The notes below the pieces were generated by a model. That model saw only the letters and a list, made by a program, of their open reading frames with translations, did no database searches and was not told the origin of the DNA. A stretch of 64,000 nucleotides of DNA from contig NZ_FRAP01000001.1 of the NCBI RefSeq assembly GCF_900142365.1, positions 124,001-188,000 of the forward strand, read 5' to 3'. Positions 1-10,342 of this stretch are shown here, piece by piece. How positions within the stretch are numbered: position 1 is the first letter of the stretch; each line of letters starts with the position of its first letter. The position numbers and the translations under genes are program-made. Origin of the DNA: Pseudonocardia thermophila. GTDB taxonomy: Bacteria > Actinomycetota > Actinomycetes > Mycobacteriales > Pseudonocardiaceae.

Positions 1-263
1 ACCCGGTCGGGGCACCGGAGGAGGCGTTCGCCGCGGTCACCCTCGACGACGGGCCGAACCTCGACACCGTCGCACAGGCGTGCGTACCCGGCACCCGGCA
101 GGCCGCTGGCAACGGGTTCGTGTGCCGCCTCGGCGCGGGCTCCCTGATGGCGGCCACCACCCGCGACGGTGAGCTCGTCACCGTCACCGTGGCGAAGGCC
201 CCGCCCGGCACCACCACCGAGGCGCTGACCGAGGCGCTCGCCGAGCAGCTGCCCGACCTCTAG
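1..263 (+). CDS. C-terminal part of an unidentified protein
   Basis: This is the 3' end of a plus-strand gene whose start lies before the window. Reading from base 3, 86 codons run to a TAG at 261-263. The visible part holds two Cys residues (in QACVPG and FVCRLG), which could form a disulfide, and a polar Glu-rich C-terminus ending in LPDL. GC at third positions is very high, so the frame is real. I do not recognise the family. It converges on rbpA across a hairpin terminator. Confidence 0.6.
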   Translation, partial: PVGAPEEAFAAVTLDDGPNLDTVAQACVPGTRQAAGNGFVCRLGAGSLMAATTRDGELVTVTVAKAPPGTTTEALTEALAEQLPDL

Positions 264-271
264 AAGACGAA

Positions 272-301
272 GCGCTCCCCCGGCCGCGGCCGAGGGAGCG
301 C
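272..301. terminator. Hairpin terminator between convergent genes
   Basis: GCGCTCCC at 272-279 pairs with GGGAGCGC at 294-301 around a 14-nt GC-rich loop. It lies 8 bp after the stop of the plus-strand partial gene and 14 bp after the stop of minus-strand rbpA, so it can serve both. There is no U-tract, which is usual for actinobacterial hairpins. Confidence 0.6.
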
Positions 302-315
302 AGAAGAGGCCGAGC

Positions 316-657
316 TCAGAGCTCGCGCGACGCGCGCAGCCGGGCCAGCGCTTCTTCGAGGATGGCCTCGCCGTCCTCGTCGGTCCGCCGCTCCTTCACG
401 TACGCCAGGTGCGTCTTGTACGGCTCCGTGCGCGGAGGTGCGGGCGGATTGTTCCCGTCGCGCCCGGCCGGGAACCCGCAGCGCGGGCAGTCCCAGGTCT
501 CCGGGATCTCGGCGTCGATCGCGAACGACGGCGAGGTCACGTGGCCGTTCGCGCAGTAGTAGTTCACGCGGCACCGGGGGGCGGTCTCGCCCCGCTCGGA
601 CTCACCCATCGGACCGGCACCCACGCGGGTGCCTCGGATCGCATTTCCACCTGCCAT
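316..657 (-). CDS. rbpA: RNA polymerase-binding protein RbpA
   Basis: RbpA is an actinobacterial RNA polymerase-binding factor that contacts the principal sigma factor and promoter DNA and stabilises the open complex. The 113-residue protein has the family layout: N-terminal NAIRGTRVG segment, a central RbpA core with CANGH and CPRCG zinc-type Cys motifs flanking EIPETWDC, the basic linker ending in KTHLAYVKERR, and an acidic sigma-interaction helix (EEALARLRASREL). ATG at 657 is preferred to an in-frame TTG at 663; neither has a strong Shine-Dalgarno. It lies directly downstream of secG with 10 bp between them, so it may be cotranscribed. Confidence 0.93.
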   Translation of the reverse strand: MAGGNAIRGTRVGAGPMGESERGETAPRCRVNYYCANGHVTSPSFAIDAEIPETWDCPRCGFPAGRDGNNPPAPPRTEPYKTHLAYVKERRTDEDGEAILEEALARLRASREL

Positions 658-667
658 GGCCAACTGG

Positions 668-904
668 TCACGCCCCGATCTTCACGAGGAGGCCGATGCC
701 GATGATGGCGATGAGCCATACGGCACCGACGAACAGGGTCAACCGGTCGAGGTTCTTCTCGACCACGCTCGATCCCGAGAGGCTCGACTGCACGCCGCCG
801 CCGAACAGGGACGAGAGGCCACCGCCTCGCCCGCGATGCAGCAGGATCAGCAGCACCAGCAGCACGCTGGTGACGATCAGCACGATCTGCAGTGCGAGAT
901 GCAT
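668..904 (-). CDS. secG: Preprotein translocase subunit SecG
   Basis: SecG is the small third subunit of the SecYEG export channel. The 78-residue product is the usual size and has two transmembrane helices, at about residues 4-22 and 56-76. Between them is the Gly-rich loop typical of the family (RGGGLSSLFGGG), followed by the Val-Val-Glu-Lys-Asn-Leu-Asp-Arg segment. It lies 179 bp downstream of tpiA behind that operon's terminator and just before rbpA. The order tpiA-secG is conserved in mycobacteria and relatives. Confidence 0.95.
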   Translation of the reverse strand: MHLALQIVLIVTSVLLVLLILLHRGRGGGLSSLFGGGVQSSLSGSSVVEKNLDRLTLFVGAVWLIAIIGIGLLVKIGA

Positions 905-1030
905 CCGTTCCTCGACTTCCGGACCTTCGCGAGCGTTCGCAGGTCTGACGGTGGTGGGGCGTACGAGGGTACCTGGAGCTCAGGGCCACGCGTGCCCCGG
1001 GTCACGATCGGATCGATCAAGGCCGGTCGG

Positions 1031-1055
1031 CCCCGGCCGGCCCGTCCGGCCGGGG
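1031..1055 (-). terminator. Terminator after the gap-pgk-tpiA operon
   Basis: CCCCGGCCGG at 1031-1040 and CCGGCCGGGG at 1046-1055 are perfect inverted arms with a 5-nt loop, 29 bp beyond the tpiA stop. No U-tract follows. Confidence 0.6.
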
Positions 1056-1083
1056 CGACCACGACGCCGTCGAGGAAGAGCCG

Positions 1084-1896
1084 TCAGGGTAGCGGGCCGC
1101 CCGCCGCCACGGCGCACAGCTTCGCGAACTCCGCGCCGTCCAGGCTGGCCCCGCCGACGAGCGCGCCGTCGACGTCGGGCTCGGCCACGATCTCGCCCAC
1201 GTTGCTGGACTTCACCGAGCCGCCGTAGAGGATCCGGAGGCGCCGGGCTACGTCGGCGTCGTACAGCTCGGCCAGGGTGGCGCGCAGTGCGGCGCACGCC
1301 TCCTGCGCGTCGGCCGGGCTGGCCACCTTGCCCGTGCCGATGGCCCAGATCGGCTCGTAGGCGACGACGAGCGTCGGCCCCTCACCCGTGATCTGCGCGG
1401 CGGGCACCTTCGCCAGCGCGGCCCGCAGCTGGGCCGTGATGTGTGCGATGTGCCCGCCCGCCTCGCGGACGTCCAGCCCCTCCCCCACGCACAGGATGGG
1501 GGTGATGCCGTGCTTGAGCGCCGCCCGCACCTTGAGGTTGACCAGCTCGTCGGTCTCGTGGTGGTACTCGCGCCGCTCCGAGTGCCCGACCACGACGTAC
1601 TTGCAGCCGAGCTTGGCGAGCATCGGCCCCGACACGTCGCCGGTGTAGGCACCGGAGTCGTACGGGGAGATGTCCTGCGCGCCGTGCACCATCAGCAGCT
1701 CGTCGCCGTCGATCAGCGTCTGGACGCTGCGGATGTGCGTGAACGGCGGCAGGACCGCGACGTCGACCTTCGCGTAGTACTTCTCCGGCAGCGACATCGC
1801 CAGCTTCTGGACGAGGTGGATGCCCTCGAGGTGGGTGAGGTTCATCTTCCAGTTGCCGGCGATGAGCGGCTTGCGCGGCTCGACCTGCTGGTTCAT
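1084..1896 (-). CDS. tpiA: Triosephosphate isomerase
   Basis: TpiA interconverts dihydroxyacetone phosphate and glyceraldehyde 3-phosphate in glycolysis and gluconeogenesis. The 270-residue protein carries AGNWKMN near residue 14 (active-site Asn and Lys), GHSERR (catalytic His), [11 protein letters not shown] (catalytic Glu) and YGGSVKSSN (phosphate loop). Its length is normal for a TIM barrel. The ATG overlaps the pgk stop as ATGA, so the two genes are translationally coupled as the last members of gap-pgk-tpiA. Confidence 0.97.
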   Translation of the reverse strand: MNQQVEPRKPLIAGNWKMNLTHLEGIHLVQKLAMSLPEKYYAKVDVAVLPPFTHIRSVQTLIDGDELLMVHGAQDISPYDSGAYTGDVSGPMLAKLGCKYVVVGHSERREYHHETDELVNLKVRAALKHGITPILCVGEGLDVREAGGHIAHITAQLRAALAKVPAAQITGEGPTLVVAYEPIWAIGTGKVASPADAQEACAALRATLAELYDADVARRLRILYGGSVKSSNVGEIVAEPDVDGALVGGASLDGAEFAKLCAVAAGGPLP

Positions 1897-3074
1897 GCCT
1901 GCTCCTGCTCCAGCACCGCGATGCCGGGCAGGTGCTTGCCCTCCAGGTACTCCAGTGAGGCGCCGCCGCCGGTGGAGATGTGCGAGAAGCCGTCCTCGGC
2001 GAGGCCGAGCGCCCGCACCGCAGCGGCCGAGTCACCGCCGCCGACCACGGAGTACGCCGACGAGGCGATGATCGCCTCCGCCACGCCGCGGGTACCGGCG
2101 GCGAACGGCGCCATCTCGAACACGCCCATCGGGCCGTTCCAGAACACCGTCTTCGCCGCGCCCAGCACCTCGGTGAACGCCGCGACGGACGCCGGGCCGA
2201 TGTCCAGCCCCATCCACCCGTCGGGGATCTGGTCGGCCGGCACGGTCTGCGTGGCGGCGTCCGCGGCGAACTTGTCGGCCACCACGACGTCGGTCGGCAG
2301 CACGATCTTGCCGGTCTCCAGCAGCCGCCGGCAGTCGTCGATGCGCTCGGTCTCCAGCAGCGACGTGCCGATACCCAGGCCCTGCGCGGCCAGGAACGTG
2401 AAGCACATGCCACCGCCGACCAGCAACGAGTCGACCCGCGGCAGGAGCGACTCGATGACGGCCAGCTTGTCGGAGACCTTGGAGCCGCCGAGCACGACCG
2501 TGTACGGCCGGTCCGGGTCGCCGGTCAGCCTGCGCAGCACCTCGACCTCGGCCAGCACGAGCCCGCCGGCGTAGGCCGGCAGCTCGCGGGCCACGTCGTA
2601 GACCGAGGCCTGCTTGCGGTGCACGACGCCGAAGCCGTCGGACACGAACGCGCCGTCGCTGCCGACCAGCGCTGCCAGCTCACGGGCGAGCGCCGCCCGA
2701 TCGTCGTCGTTCTTGCTGGTCTCGCGCGGGTCGAAGCGCACGTTCTCCAGCAGCACGACCTCGCCGGGCCCCACCTGGGGCGCGCCGTCGGCGAGCTGGA
2801 CCAGGGGCACCTCGGTGCCCAGCAGCTCGCCCAGGCGCTTCGCCACCGGGGCGAGCGAGTACTCCGGGTCCGGCCCGCCCTTGGGGCGGCCCAGGTGCGC
2901 CGCGACGACCACCCGCGCCCCGGCCCCGCGCAGCGCGTTGATCGTCGGTAGCGACGCGCGGATCCGGCCGTCGTCGGTGATCGTCTCGCCGTCCAGCGGC
3001 ACGTTCAGGTCGGAGCGCACGAGCACACCGCGCCCCTTCACGTCCGTGGCGAGCAGGTCGTCGAGGGTCTTCAC
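1893..3074 (-). CDS. pgk: Phosphoglycerate kinase
   Basis: Pgk transfers phosphate from 1,3-bisphosphoglycerate to ADP. The 393-residue protein contains the N-domain substrate motif [28 protein letters not shown], the mid-domain [10 protein letters not shown] and the C-terminal nucleotide loop GGGDSAAA. The frame stays open to 3110, but GTG at 3074 (VKTLDDLL) has a GGGAG 7 bp upstream and matches the family's N-terminus, so I start there. It overlaps tpiA by 4 bp and follows gap after 43 bp. Confidence 0.96.
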   Translation of the reverse strand: MKTLDDLLATDVKGRGVLVRSDLNVPLDGETITDDGRIRASLPTINALRGAGARVVVAAHLGRPKGGPDPEYSLAPVAKRLGELLGTEVPLVQLADGAPQVGPGEVVLLENVRFDPRETSKNDDDRAALARELAALVGSDGAFVSDGFGVVHRKQASVYDVARELPAYAGGLVLAEVEVLRRLTGDPDRPYTVVLGGSKVSDKLAVIESLLPRVDSLLVGGGMCFTFLAAQGLGIGTSLLETERIDDCRRLLETGKIVLPTDVVVADKFAADAATQTVPADQIPDGWMGLDIGPASVAAFTEVLGAAKTVFWNGPMGVFEMAPFAAGTRGVAEAIIASSAYSVVGGGDSAAAVRALGLAEDGFSHISTGGGASLEYLEGKHLPGIAVLEQEQA

Positions 3075-3117
3075 CGGGCGGCTCCCACCCCGAGTCGGTC
3101 CTCCGTCCACATCCCCG

Positions 3118-4164
<1,047 letters not shown>

Positions 4165-4169
4165 TCACC

Positions 4170-4202
4170 AGGGTCGGTGCGCGGCTTCCGCGCACCGACC
4201 CT
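4170..4202 (-). terminator. Terminator after the uvrC-rapZ-yvcK-whiA operon
   Basis: AGGGTCGGTGCGCGG at 4170-4184 is followed by a 3-nt loop and its exact complement at 4188-4202. This 15-bp perfect stem lies 75 bp beyond the whiA stop and 36 bp before the gap start. Confidence 0.75.
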
Positions 4203-4277
4203 AGCGTTGCGGTCCGTCATCCGCGCAGGGAGGGTCTGGATCGATCAACATGCGAGGTATCACGCGTGGGCGTGATC

Positions 4278-5261
4278 TCAGGCCTCCTCCAGCATCTCCG
4301 GGGTCACGGCCGACTCCGTGTCGGGGATGCCCAGGTCGGCGGCCCGCTTGTCGGCCATGTGCAGCAGCCGGCGGATCCGCCCGGCGACGGCGTCCTTGGT
4401 CATCGGCGGATCGGCCAGCTGGCCCAGCTCCTCCAGCGACGCCTGCGTGTGCTCCAAGCGCAGCTTGCCGGCCTGCAGCAGGTGCGGCGGCACGTCGTCG
4501 CCGAGGATCTCCAGCGCCCGCGACACCCGCGCGGCCGCGGCCACCGCGGCCCGTGCCGAGCGGCGCAGGTTGGCGTCGTCGAAGTTGGCCAGCCGGTTGG
4601 CCGTGGCCCGCACCTCGCGGCGCATCCGCCGCTCCTCCCACGCGAGCACGCACTCGTGCGCGCCCATGCGGGTGAGCAGCGCGCTGATCGCGTCACCGTC
4701 GCGCACCACCACGCGATCGGCGCCGCGCACCTCGCGGGCCTTCGCCGTCACGCCGAGCCGCCGGGCCGCCCCCACCAGCGCCAGCGCCGCCTCCGGCCCG
4801 GGGCAGGTCACCTCGAGCGCCGAACTGCGGCCCGGTTCGGTCAGCGAGCCGTGCGCCAGGAACGCCCCCCGCCAGGCGGCCTCGGCGTCGCAGAGCCCCC
4901 CGGACACGACCTGCGGCGGCAGCCCGCGCACGGGACGGCCGCGGTTGTCGAGCAGCCCGGTCTGGCGGGCCAGCCCCTCCCCGTCGCGCACCACCCGGAT
5001 CACGTAGCGGGCGCCGCGGCGCAGACCGCCCGCGGTGATCACGTGCGCCTCGCAGGTGTGGCCGTAGAGCTCGTGGATCTCCTTGCGCAGGCGGCGGGCG
5101 ACGGATCCGGTGTCGACCTCGGCCTCGATGACGACGCGGCCGCCGACGATGTGCAGGCCGCCCGCGAAGCGCAGCAGCGCGGCCACCTCGGCGCGCCGGC
5201 AGCACGGCTTCGTGACGGCGAGCCGCGAGAGCTCGTCCTTGACCGCTGAGGTCATCGCCAT
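4278..5261 (-). CDS. whiA: Sporulation/cell-division regulator WhiA
   Basis: WhiA is a DNA-binding protein with a degenerate LAGLIDADG homing-endonuclease fold and a C-terminal helix-turn-helix. In Streptomyces it acts with WhiB to control sporulation septation, and it is conserved across Gram-positives. The 327-residue protein has the N-terminal [10 protein letters not shown] and the CCRRAE segment, the LAGLIDADG-like region, and the C-terminal [21 protein letters not shown] helix-turn-helix (about residues 270-300). ATG 5261 has GGAGG 8 bp upstream. It is the last gene of uvrC-rapZ-yvcK-whiA. Confidence 0.95.
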   Translation of the reverse strand: MAMTSAVKDELSRLAVTKPCCRRAEVAALLRFAGGLHIVGGRVVIEAEVDTGSVARRLRKEIHELYGHTCEAHVITAGGLRRGARYVIRVVRDGEGLARQTGLLDNRGRPVRGLPPQVVSGGLCDAEAAWRGAFLAHGSLTEPGRSSALEVTCPGPEAALALVGAARRLGVTAKAREVRGADRVVVRDGDAISALLTRMGAHECVLAWEERRMRREVRATANRLANFDDANLRRSARAAVAAAARVSRALEILGDDVPPHLLQAGKLRLEHTQASLEELGQLADPPMTKDAVAGRIRRLLHMADKRAADLGIPDTESAVTPEMLEEA

Positions 5262-5309
5262 GGGTGGAACCTCCGGACAGGGGCGGGAGTAGGGAGCGGG
5301 TCTGGCACG

Positions 5310-6344
5310 CTACGCCTCCCCGGGCCGGGGCACGGAGGTGGACGCAGCGGCCGGAGCGTGGGCCGGACCGGCCAGCACCTCGGCCAGGGCCGCCGCGAGT
5401 GCGGCCGGCTCGTGGCGCGGGACGTGGCCGGGGGCGGCGACCGGGGCGAGGTGGACCCGGCCGCCCGGGGCGAGCAGCGACTCGGCCGCCTTGAACAGAC
5501 GGTCGGGCACGGGGACCGCGTCGACGTCGGCGACGACGGCGTCGACGCGCAGCTGCGGCTCGTGCTCGGTGAGCACAGCCAGGTGCTGCTCCGGGGAGAA
5601 CCCGGCCGTCTCCCCGGGTTCGGGGGCCAGGTTGAGCACGAGGACGCGCCGGGCCGGCGTCTCCAGCAGCGCGTCGCGCAGATCGGGTACGAGCAGGTGC
5701 GGCAGCACGCTGGTGAACCACGAACCGGGGCCGAGCAGCACGAGATCGGCCTCCCGCACCGCGGCGACCGCCTCCGGGCAGGCCTTCGGCCGCTCCGGAC
5801 GCAGCCACACCCGCTGCGGCCGGCCCGGGGTGGACGCGACCGCCACCTGGCCGCGGATGCGGTGCGCCGCGTGCGGATCGGCGCCCAGGCCGACGACGTC
5901 GGCCTCGATGTCGAGCGGGTCGCAGCTCATCGGCAGCACCCGGCCGGACAGCCGCAGCAGCCGCGCCACCTCGTCCAGCGCGGCCACCGGGTCGCCGAGG
6001 GTCTCCATCAGCCCGGCCAGGATCAGGTTGCCGACCGCGTGCCCGGCCAGCGCGCCGGTGCCGCCGAAGCGGTGCTGAACCACCTCGGCCCAGCGCTGCC
6101 CCACGGGATCGTCGGCCGCGAGCGCGGCCAGCGCCATCCGCAGGTCACCGGGTGGCAGCAGGCCCAGCTCGCGGCGCAGCCTGCCGGACGAGCCGCCGTC
6201 GTCGGCCACGGTGACCACCGCGGTGACCGCGTCCGAGATGTGCCCCTGCGCCGCCAGCACGCGCAGCGCGTGCAGGGTCGCGTGCAGACCGTGACCGCCG
6301 CCGAGCGCCACGGCACGGGGGAGCGTCTGTCCGGCCGTCGTCAT
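5310..6344 (-). CDS. yvcK: YvcK/GlmR-type gluconeogenesis factor
   Basis: YvcK proteins resemble CofD transferases. They bind UDP-GlcNAc and link carbon supply to cell-wall precursor synthesis; in mycobacteria the homologue is CuvA. The 344-residue protein has the N-terminal ALGGGHGLHATL loop, TVADDGGSSGRLR, the PPGDLRMALAAL segment and LGPGSWFTSVLPHLL, all conserved in the family. The ATG overlaps the rapZ stop as ATGA. The rapZ-yvcK-whiA order is conserved in Gram-positive bacteria. Confidence 0.94.
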   Translation of the reverse strand: MTTAGQTLPRAVALGGGHGLHATLHALRVLAAQGHISDAVTAVVTVADDGGSSGRLRRELGLLPPGDLRMALAALAADDPVGQRWAEVVQHRFGGTGALAGHAVGNLILAGLMETLGDPVAALDEVARLLRLSGRVLPMSCDPLDIEADVVGLGADPHAAHRIRGQVAVASTPGRPQRVWLRPERPKACPEAVAAVREADLVLLGPGSWFTSVLPHLLVPDLRDALLETPARRVLVLNLAPEPGETAGFSPEQHLAVLTEHEPQLRVDAVVADVDAVPVPDRLFKAAESLLAPGGRVHLAPVAAPGHVPRHEPAALAAALAEVLAGPAHAPAAASTSVPRPGEA

Positions 6345-7237
6345 TCGCGCCCCAGGTCGCGGTGCGCGACGTTCACCGTCAGTCCCTGGTCGGACGCCGC
6401 GAGCCGGCGTGCGATCTCCTCGCTGATCGCGACGCTGCGGTGCTTGCCGCCGGTGCAGCCCACCGAGAGCGTGAGGTAGCGCTTGCCCTCCCGCCGGTAC
6501 CCGGCGGCGACGATGCCGAGCAGCTCCAGGTAGCGGGTGATGAACTCCTCCGCCCCGTCCTGGCTGAGCACGTAGTCGCGCACGGCCTCGTCGCGGCCGG
6601 TGAGGTCGCGCAGCTCCGGGATCCAGTACGGGTTCGGCAGGAACCGCACGTCGACCACCAGGTCGGAGTCCATCGGCAGGCCGTACTTGTAGCCGAACGA
6701 GACCACGGTGACCTTCGTGTGGTGGACGGTCTCGCCGCCGAACGCCCGCTCCAGCTTCGCCCGCAGCGCCGGGACGGTGGTGTTCGACGTGTCGATGACC
6801 AGGTCGGCGTCCTCCCGCAGCGGCCGCAGCAGCTCGCGCTCCGCGGCGATCCCGTCGGCCAGTCGCCCGTCGCCCTGCAGCGGGTGGCTGCGGCGCACCT
6901 GCTCGAACCGGCGCACCAGCACCGCGTCCGAAGCCTCCAGGAACAGCAGCCGCGGCCGGTAGCCGCGCGCGTCCAGGTCCTTGATGACGGCGCCGAGGTC
7001 CGCGGTGAACGCGCGGCTGCGCACGTCCATCACGACGGCGATGCGGGTGATCTCGCCGCGGGCCTTCGCTCCGAGCTCCATCATCGTGGCGATCAGCTCG
7101 GGCGGCAGGTTGTCCACGACGAACCAGCCGAGGTCCTCCAGCACCTTCGCCGCCGTGCTGCGCCCGGCCCCGGACAACCCGCTGACCAGCGTGACCTCGA
7201 TGCCGACCGGGCCCTCCGGCGGTGGTTCACCCGTCAT
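6341..7237 (-). CDS. rapZ: RapZ/YvcJ nucleotide-binding protein
   Basis: RapZ family proteins are P-loop nucleotide-binding proteins. In enterobacteria RapZ is an RNase adaptor controlling glmS; the actinobacterial role is less clear. The 298-residue protein has Walker [10 protein letters not shown] near residues 19-27, the VVDNLPPEL motif, and a C-terminal domain with [19 protein letters not shown] and [12 protein letters not shown]. It overlaps uvrC by 11 bp and yvcK by 4 bp, so expression is coupled. Confidence 0.95.
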   Translation of the reverse strand: MTGEPPPEGPVGIEVTLVSGLSGAGRSTAAKVLEDLGWFVVDNLPPELIATMMELGAKARGEITRIAVVMDVRSRAFTADLGAVIKDLDARGYRPRLLFLEASDAVLVRRFEQVRRSHPLQGDGRLADGIAAERELLRPLREDADLVIDTSNTTVPALRAKLERAFGGETVHHTKVTVVSFGYKYGLPMDSDLVVDVRFLPNPYWIPELRDLTGRDEAVRDYVLSQDGAEEFITRYLELLGIVAAGYRREGKRYLTLSVGCTGGKHRSVAISEEIARRLAASDQGLTVNVAHRDLGRE

Positions 7238-9254
7238 CGCCGTCCCCCTCCGGCCGCGGCGCGAGCGCCGTCAGCACCGCCTCGGCCGTGCGCCTGCCGA
7301 ACCCGGGCAGCGCCGCGATGTCGTCGACGTCCGCCTCGCGCAGCTTGCGGACCGACCCGAAGTGCTTGAGCAGCGCCGCCTTGCGGGCGGGCCCCAGCCC
7401 GGGCACGCCGTCCAGCACGGAGGTCGTCATGGTCTTCGACCGGCGCTGCCGGTGGTAGCTGATCGCGAACCGGTGCGCCTCGTCCCGCACCCGCTGCAGC
7501 AGGTACAGTCCCTCGCTGGTGCGCGACAGGATGATCGGGTCGGGGTCGCCGGGCAACCACACCTCCTCGAGCCGCTTCGCCAGGCCGCAGAGTGCCACGT
7601 CGGTGATCCCGAGCTCGGCGAGCACGTCGGCCGCCGCCTCCACCTGCGGCTGCCCACCGTCGACGACCAACAGGTTCGGCGGATAGGCGAACTTGCGCGG
7701 ACGCCCCGTCTCGGGATCGATGCCCGGCCGGGAGGCCGTGTCGTGGGGGTCGCCCTGCGCGGCCCCGGCGTTACCGTTCGTCGCCCCGGTCTCCGCGAGG
7801 TACCGCTTGAACCGCCGCCGCACGACCTCGGCGATCGAGGCGACGTCCCCGCCCTCGGCGCCATCGCGGATCTCGAAGCGGCGGTACTCGGACTTGCGCG
7901 CGATGCCGTCCTCGAACACCACCAGCGACGCCACGACGTTCGTGCCCTGCACGTGGGAGACGTCGATGCACTCGATGCGCAGCGGAGCCTGCTCCAGACC
8001 GAGGGCGTCCTGCAGCTCCTGCAGCGCCGCCGAACGCGCGGTGAGGTCGCCGGCGCGGCGCAGCTTGTGCTGGGTCAACGCCTCCCCCGCGTTGCGGGCC
8101 ACCGTCTCGGCGAGCGCCCGCTTGTCGCCGCGCTGCGGCACCCGGACCTGCACACGCGAGCCGCGCAGCCCGGACAGCCAGTCGGTGATCGAACCGAGAT
8201 CGGCGGGCAGTGCCGGCACCAGGATCTCCTTCGGCACCGGCTGCATCGCGTCGTCGGCCGCTCCGGCCAGTGCGGCCTGTTCGCCGTAGAACTGCGTGAG
8301 GAACCGCTCCACCAGCTGTTCGGTGGTGGTCGGCTCCACCTTCTCCACGACCCAGCCGCGCTGCCCGCGCACCCGCCCGCCGCGGACGTGGAAGACCTGG
8401 ACGGCCGCCTCCAGCTCGTCCTCGGCGAAGGCGACGACGTCGGCGTCGGTGCCGTCGCCGAGCACGACGGCCTGGCGCTCCATCGCCCGGCGCAGCGCGC
8501 CGATGTCATCGCGCAGCCGGGCGGCCTTCTCGAACTCCAGCGCCTCGGCCGCCTCGTTCATCCGCTTCTCCAGGTCACGGACGAAGTGGTCGGTGCGGCC
8601 GCCGAGGAAGTCGCAGAAGTCCTCCACGATCGCGCGGTGCTCCTGCGCGTCGACGCGGCCGACGCACGGCGCCGAGCACTTGTCGATGTAGCCGAGCAGG
8701 CACGGCCGGCCCATCTGGCCGTGCCGGCGGAACACCCCGGTCGAGCAGGTCCGCGCGGGGAAGACGCGCAGCAGCGTGTCGAGGGTCTCCCGGATCGCCC
8801 ACGCGTGGGCGTACGGGCCGAAGTAGCGGGCACCCTTGCGGCGCGGCCCGCGGTAGACCGACAGCCGGGGGAACTCCTCGGCCATCGTCACCTGCAGAAC
8901 CGGGTAGGTCTTGTCGTCGCGGTAGCGGACGTTGAACCGCGGATCGAACTCCTTGATCCAGTTGTACTCGAGCTGCAGCGCCTCCACCTCGGTCGACACC
9001 ACGGTCCACTGCACCGAGGTGGCAGTGGTGACCATCTGCCGCGTGCGCGGGTGCAGGCTCGAGACGTCCGCGAAGTAGGAACTCAGGCGCTGGCGCAGGC
9101 TCTTGGCCTTGCCGACGTAGATGACCCGGCCGTGCTGGTCGGCGAAGCGGTAGACCCCGGGTTCGTCCGGGATCGATCCCGGGGCCGGGCGGTACCGCGC
9201 CGGATCGCCGGGAGCGGGGACCGGGGAGCTTCGCGGTGCGGCAGGGTCGGCCAT
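7227..9254 (-). CDS. uvrC: Excinuclease ABC subunit C
   Basis: UvrC makes both incisions in nucleotide-excision repair. The 675-residue protein has an N-terminal GIY-YIG nuclease domain ([20 protein letters not shown]), a UVR UvrB-binding motif ([15 protein letters not shown]), the RNase H-like UvrC homology region ([20 protein letters not shown]) and a C-terminal helix-hairpin-helix pair ([28 protein letters not shown]). The frame is open to 9443, but ATG 9254 has CTGGAGG 5 bp upstream and fits the family. A 23-residue insertion rich in Gly, Ala and Asn precedes the [15 protein letters not shown] motif. Confidence 0.96.
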   Translation of the reverse strand: MADPAAPRSSPVPAPGDPARYRPAPGSIPDEPGVYRFADQHGRVIYVGKAKSLRQRLSSYFADVSSLHPRTRQMVTTATSVQWTVVSTEVEALQLEYNWIKEFDPRFNVRYRDDKTYPVLQVTMAEEFPRLSVYRGPRRKGARYFGPYAHAWAIRETLDTLLRVFPARTCSTGVFRRHGQMGRPCLLGYIDKCSAPCVGRVDAQEHRAIVEDFCDFLGGRTDHFVRDLEKRMNEAAEALEFEKAARLRDDIGALRRAMERQAVVLGDGTDADVVAFAEDELEAAVQVFHVRGGRVRGQRGWVVEKVEPTTTEQLVERFLTQFYGEQAALAGAADDAMQPVPKEILVPALPADLGSITDWLSGLRGSRVQVRVPQRGDKRALAETVARNAGEALTQHKLRRAGDLTARSAALQELQDALGLEQAPLRIECIDVSHVQGTNVVASLVVFEDGIARKSEYRRFEIRDGAEGGDVASIAEVVRRRFKRYLAETGATNGNAGAAQGDPHDTASRPGIDPETGRPRKFAYPPNLLVVDGGQPQVEAAADVLAELGITDVALCGLAKRLEEVWLPGDPDPIILSRTSEGLYLLQRVRDEAHRFAISYHRQRRSKTMTTSVLDGVPGLGPARKAALLKHFGSVRKLREADVDDIAALPGFGRRTAEAVLTALAPRPEGDGDDG

Positions 9255-9384
9255 GGCCCCTCCAGGGTAGGACCGGCGTTTCGCACGGCGTGGCGCCCCG
9301 GCGTGTCGGCGCTGGGCCGTTCTGGTGTAAGGCGGTTCCCGATCCGGTTGCGTCGGTGCCGTACGCGCGTCGCGAGCCTGCATC

Positions 9385-9427
9385 TGTCGGCACCCCGTGG
9401 TACACCTTCGTGCGAACAGGTGTTCGA
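9385..9427 (+). promoter_or_regulatory. DNA-damage promoter: PafBC-type motif plus LexA-type box
   Basis: GAAC-AGGT-GTTC at 9414-9425 fits the actinobacterial SOS box GAACNNNNGTTC, and the wider GCGAAC-N4-GTTCGA differs from TCGAAC-N4-GTTCGA by one base. Just upstream, CTGTCGGCA at 9384-9392, then 8 bp, then TACACC at 9401-9406 resembles the mycobacterial RecA-NDp motif TTGTCRGTG-N8-TANNNT. Both point toward the DUF2786 gene at 9467; uvrC starts about 160 bp away on the other side. Confidence 0.6.
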
Positions 9428-9466
9428 ACACCGTGAGCGCCACCGCTCACGGGGAGGGGACGACGG

Positions 9467-10213
9467 GTGCGCGGGGAATCGGCGAAGAAGTCGGAGAAGC
9501 TCGAGGTCATCCGCAAACTGCTGGCCAAGGCGGAGCGGGCGGCCACGCCGGAGGAGAGCGAGACCTACACCGCCAAGGCCATGGAGCTGATGGCCCGCCA
9601 CGGGATCGACGAGGCGCTGCTCGCGGCCGCCGAGCCGGGCCGGGACGTGCCGGGCGGCACCACGATCGCGATGACCGACCCGTACAGCTCGGCGAAGGCG
9701 CGGCTGCTCGCGTGGATCGCGGCGGCGCTGCGCTGCCGCTCGGTGCTGCACACCCGGCCAGGTGGTCGGGTTGCGGCGGTCACCGTCTTCGGGTTCGCCA
9801 GCGATCGCGAACGGGTGGAGATGCTGTTCACCTCGCTGCTCATGCAGGCCACCGCCCAGCTGGCCGGTCAGCGGCCGGCCTGGCCGGACGAGTCGGTGGC
9901 CGCCTACCGGCGGTCCTGGCTGCACGGGTTCGCCGCGGAGGTGCACCGCAGGCTGATCGCGGCCGAAGGGCGCTCGGCCGCGGAGGAGCGCACCGTGCCC
10001 GCGGGCGTGCCCAGCACCGAACTGGTGCTGGCCGACCGGGCCGCCGAGGTCGACCGCGCGTTCGCCGCCGCGTACCCGCACCTGCCGACGGCGCGGCCGG
10101 CGCGGGTGTCCGGCAGCGGGCTGCGGGCCGGGATGTCGGCCGGGCGGCGAGCCGATCTCGGCGGCCGCCGGGCGGTCGGCGGTCGGCGGCGCGGCGCCGT
10201 GCCGGCCGGTTGA
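9467..10213 (+). CDS. DUF2786 family protein, probably DNA-damage regulated
   Basis: The N-terminal 40 residues match the DUF2786 domain: KLEVIRKLLAKAERAATPEE, then an ETYTAKAMELMARHGID helix. DUF2786 proteins occur in actinobacteria and phages and have no established function. The rest of the 248-residue protein is helical and Ala-rich, followed by a basic Arg/Gly-rich tail (about residues 215-248) that could bind nucleic acid. GTG 9467 has GGGGAGGGGA 6 bp upstream. It is divergent from uvrC, and a LexA-type box lies 40 bp before the start. A small inverted repeat GTGAGCG/CGCTCAC (9433-9450) sits in the 5' leader. Confidence 0.8.
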   Translation: MRGESAKKSEKLEVIRKLLAKAERAATPEESETYTAKAMELMARHGIDEALLAAAEPGRDVPGGTTIAMTDPYSSAKARLLAWIAAALRCRSVLHTRPGGRVAAVTVFGFASDRERVEMLFTSLLMQATAQLAGQRPAWPDESVAAYRRSWLHGFAAEVHRRLIAAEGRSAAEERTVPAGVPSTELVLADRAAEVDRAFAAAYPHLPTARPARVSGSGLRAGMSAGRRADLGGRRAVGGRRRGAVPAG

Positions 10214-10342
10214 TCTCTTCGGATGGTCTTCGCGGGGCTCCGGAGCCCGTCACGGGCACGGATCGTGATCACTCGGTCGGGTGGGATGCCCTAGCCGGCC
10301 GCACGGCTGCGGAAAATCCACCTGTTCGCAGCAGAGCTGTTC

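Noticed and set aside
9467-10213. Prophage remnant marked by the DUF2786 gene
   Set aside because: DUF2786 occurs in phages, but no integrase, capsid, terminase or attachment site is nearby and composition matches the surroundings.
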